A stretch of DNA of 6,606 bases from CAYYAU01 sp964469765 [NCBI: uncultured Clostridia bacterium] (GTDB lineage Bacteria > UBA6262 > WVXT01 > CAYYAU01). The notes under the pieces were generated by a model. It was not told where the DNA came from. It saw nothing but the letters and a program-made list of their open reading frames with translations, and did not search any database. Both the position numbers and the translations under genes were made by a program. Numbering within the stretch: position 1 is the first letter of the stretch; each line of letters begins with the position of its first letter. This document shows, piece by piece, positions 5,766 to 6,606 of the stretch. The stretch spans positions 1-6,606 of the forward strand of contig CAYYAU010000065.1 of NCBI GenBank assembly GCA_964469765.1, read 5' to 3'.

Positions 5766-6500
5766 ATGGCAATGTATATCTATACTCCAAAAGATTATCG
5801 TAATAAAATTACACAAAAAGACCTTATTTCCTTTAGCATCTCTATTGGAGAAACAGACCTTTTTGTCCAGGCAGATAGACATCTTTCAAGATATACATTA
5901 AACGTAGTAAAACAATATAGAAGAGAAATTGAAGATTATATTATAAAAAATCCTACTTTTCAAAAAACATTAAAGCCTTACAAAATAAAAGAGCCGGCTC
6001 CAAAAATTGTAAAGGACATGGCAAAATACAGTAAAATCGTAGGTGTTGGACCAATGGCGTCTGTTGCTGGCGCTATTGCTGAGTATGTTGGAAAAGAACT
6101 ATTAAAAAAGTCAAAGGAGGTAATTGTTGAAAATGGTGGGGATATATTTTTAAAAACTGCTCAGAACAGAATAGTTGCCATATATGCAGGAATCTCTCCA
6201 TTCAGTTTAAAGATTGGTATTGAACTACCCGGCTCAGATAAACCAATTGGTATCTGCACATCCTCCGGGACAGTGGGACACTCCTTAAGTTTTGGGTTAG
6301 CAGACGCTGTTACAGTAATTTCAGAATCCTGTATTCTAGCAGATGCCTGCGCAACTGCTATTGGGAATCTAATAAATAAAACAAATGGTTTCCAGAAAGG
6401 AATAAAGTTTGCAAAGAAAATTAAAGATGCTCAAGGTGTTTTAATAATAAAAGGTAATAAACTGACTGCATTTGGAGATGTGAAACTCACAAAAATATAA
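5766..6500 (+). CDS. UPF0280 (COG2122) family protein, ApbE-like
   Basis: This 244-residue protein matches the UPF0280 family over its full length. Recognisable blocks are GETDLFVQADRHLS (28-41), VGVGPMASVAGAIAE (92-106), EVIVENGGDIFL (118-129), GICTSSGTVGHSLSFGLADAV (162-182) and LADACATAIGN (191-201). The last block resembles the DAxxT metal-binding motif of ApbE flavin transferases (Asp193, Thr197), a family with a related fold. The biochemical activity is unproven. From memory, genetics in Methanosarcina acetivorans tied a COG2122 protein to sulfide use for homocysteine synthesis. No partner genes of that pathway (COG1900, NIL-ferredoxin) are in the window. The ATG at 5766 is the first in frame after a stop, with a second ATG at 5772; neither has a clear ribosome binding site. 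Confidence 0.92.
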   Translation: MAMYIYTPKDYRNKITQKDLISFSISIGETDLFVQADRHLSRYTLNVVKQYRREIEDYIIKNPTFQKTLKPYKIKEPAPKIVKDMAKYSKIVGVGPMASVAGAIAEYVGKELLKKSKEVIVENGGDIFLKTAQNRIVAIYAGISPFSLKIGIELPGSDKPIGICTSSGTVGHSLSFGLADAVTVISESCILADACATAIGNLINKTNGFQKGIKFAKKIKDAQGVLIIKGNKLTAFGDVKLTKI

Positions 6501-6551
6501 CCAAATTATCTTCCTTTCCAAACCGCCCCAAAACTAAAAAACTCTACTTAT

Positions 6552-6606
6552 CCGCCACTAAAGATTGGCGAGGTCTAACCCGCCACTAGGAATCGGCGGG
6601 GTAAAG
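6552..6606. repeat. Two tandem copies of a 28-bp GC-rich hairpin repeat
   Basis: Unit 1 (6552-6579) and unit 2 (6580-6606, cut by the window end) both begin CCGCCACTA. They share GGCG and GGT at matching positions, with about 19 of 27 bases identical. Each unit is itself a hairpin: CGCC/GGCG in unit 1, and a 6-bp CCCGCC/GGCGGG stem around ACTAGGAATC in unit 2. A lone CCGCC at 6523, 29 bp upstream of unit 1, may mark a decayed third unit. The array begins about 50 bp after the UPF0280 stop and is much richer in G+C than its surroundings. It may act as a terminator or be a dispersed repeat family continuing beyond the window. Confidence 0.6.

Noticed and set aside
6523-6606. CRISPR-like array because of the 28-29 bp periodicity
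   Set aside because: The units are contiguous with no spacers and differ at about 8 of 27 positions. They are tandem palindromes, not a repeat-spacer array.

Overview
This is an AT-rich bacterial window (roughly two-thirds A+T by eye) with standard Shine-Dalgarno sequences and sigma-70-type -35/-10 boxes. It holds two divergent transcription units and a downstream gene. The organism is probably an uncultivated or little-studied anaerobe. PyrK belongs to the NAD-linked (class 1B) dihydroorotate dehydrogenase, and the UPF0280/COG2122 gene at the right end is typical of strict anaerobes and methanogens. I cannot name a phylum from the sequence alone.

Left half, minus strand (108-3712): a tightly packed pyrimidine operon in the order pyrR-pyrB-pyrC-pyrK. 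Each gene overlaps the next (by 10, 17 and 23 nt), which suggests translational coupling. A near-consensus promoter (TTGAAA, 17 bp, TATAAT) lies directly in front of pyrR and leaves a 5' leader of only about 16 nt. The classical PyrR-controlled attenuator therefore has no room. Aspartate carbamoyltransferase and dihydroorotase make dihydroorotate, and PyrK is the electron-transfer subunit for its oxidation. The catalytic subunit PyrD, carbamoyl-phosphate synthase, PyrE and PyrF are not in the window. After pyrK, positions 9-112 form a long imperfect palindrome that includes the pyrK stop codon.

Middle, plus strand (3784-5212): a second promoter drives a small flavodoxin-like protein and a patatin-like phospholipase/esterase, joined by a 1-nt TAATG overlap. 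Overlapping the patatin 3' end is a decayed rsmG (16S rRNA G527 methyltransferase). Its N-terminal helix and C-terminal domain are recognisable but lie in different frames, and the SAM-binding centre is missing.

Right end (5648-6606): a 118-nt spacer with a weak AT-only terminator-like hairpin and two short palindromes leads into an intact UPF0280 (COG2122, ApbE-like) gene. The window closes with two tandem copies of a 28-bp GC-rich hairpin repeat.

I see no CRISPR array, phage gene, transposase or RNA gene, and no clear novel multi-gene system. The most informative oddities are the PyrR operon without an attenuator leader, the gutted rsmG, and the two structured repeats at the window edges.
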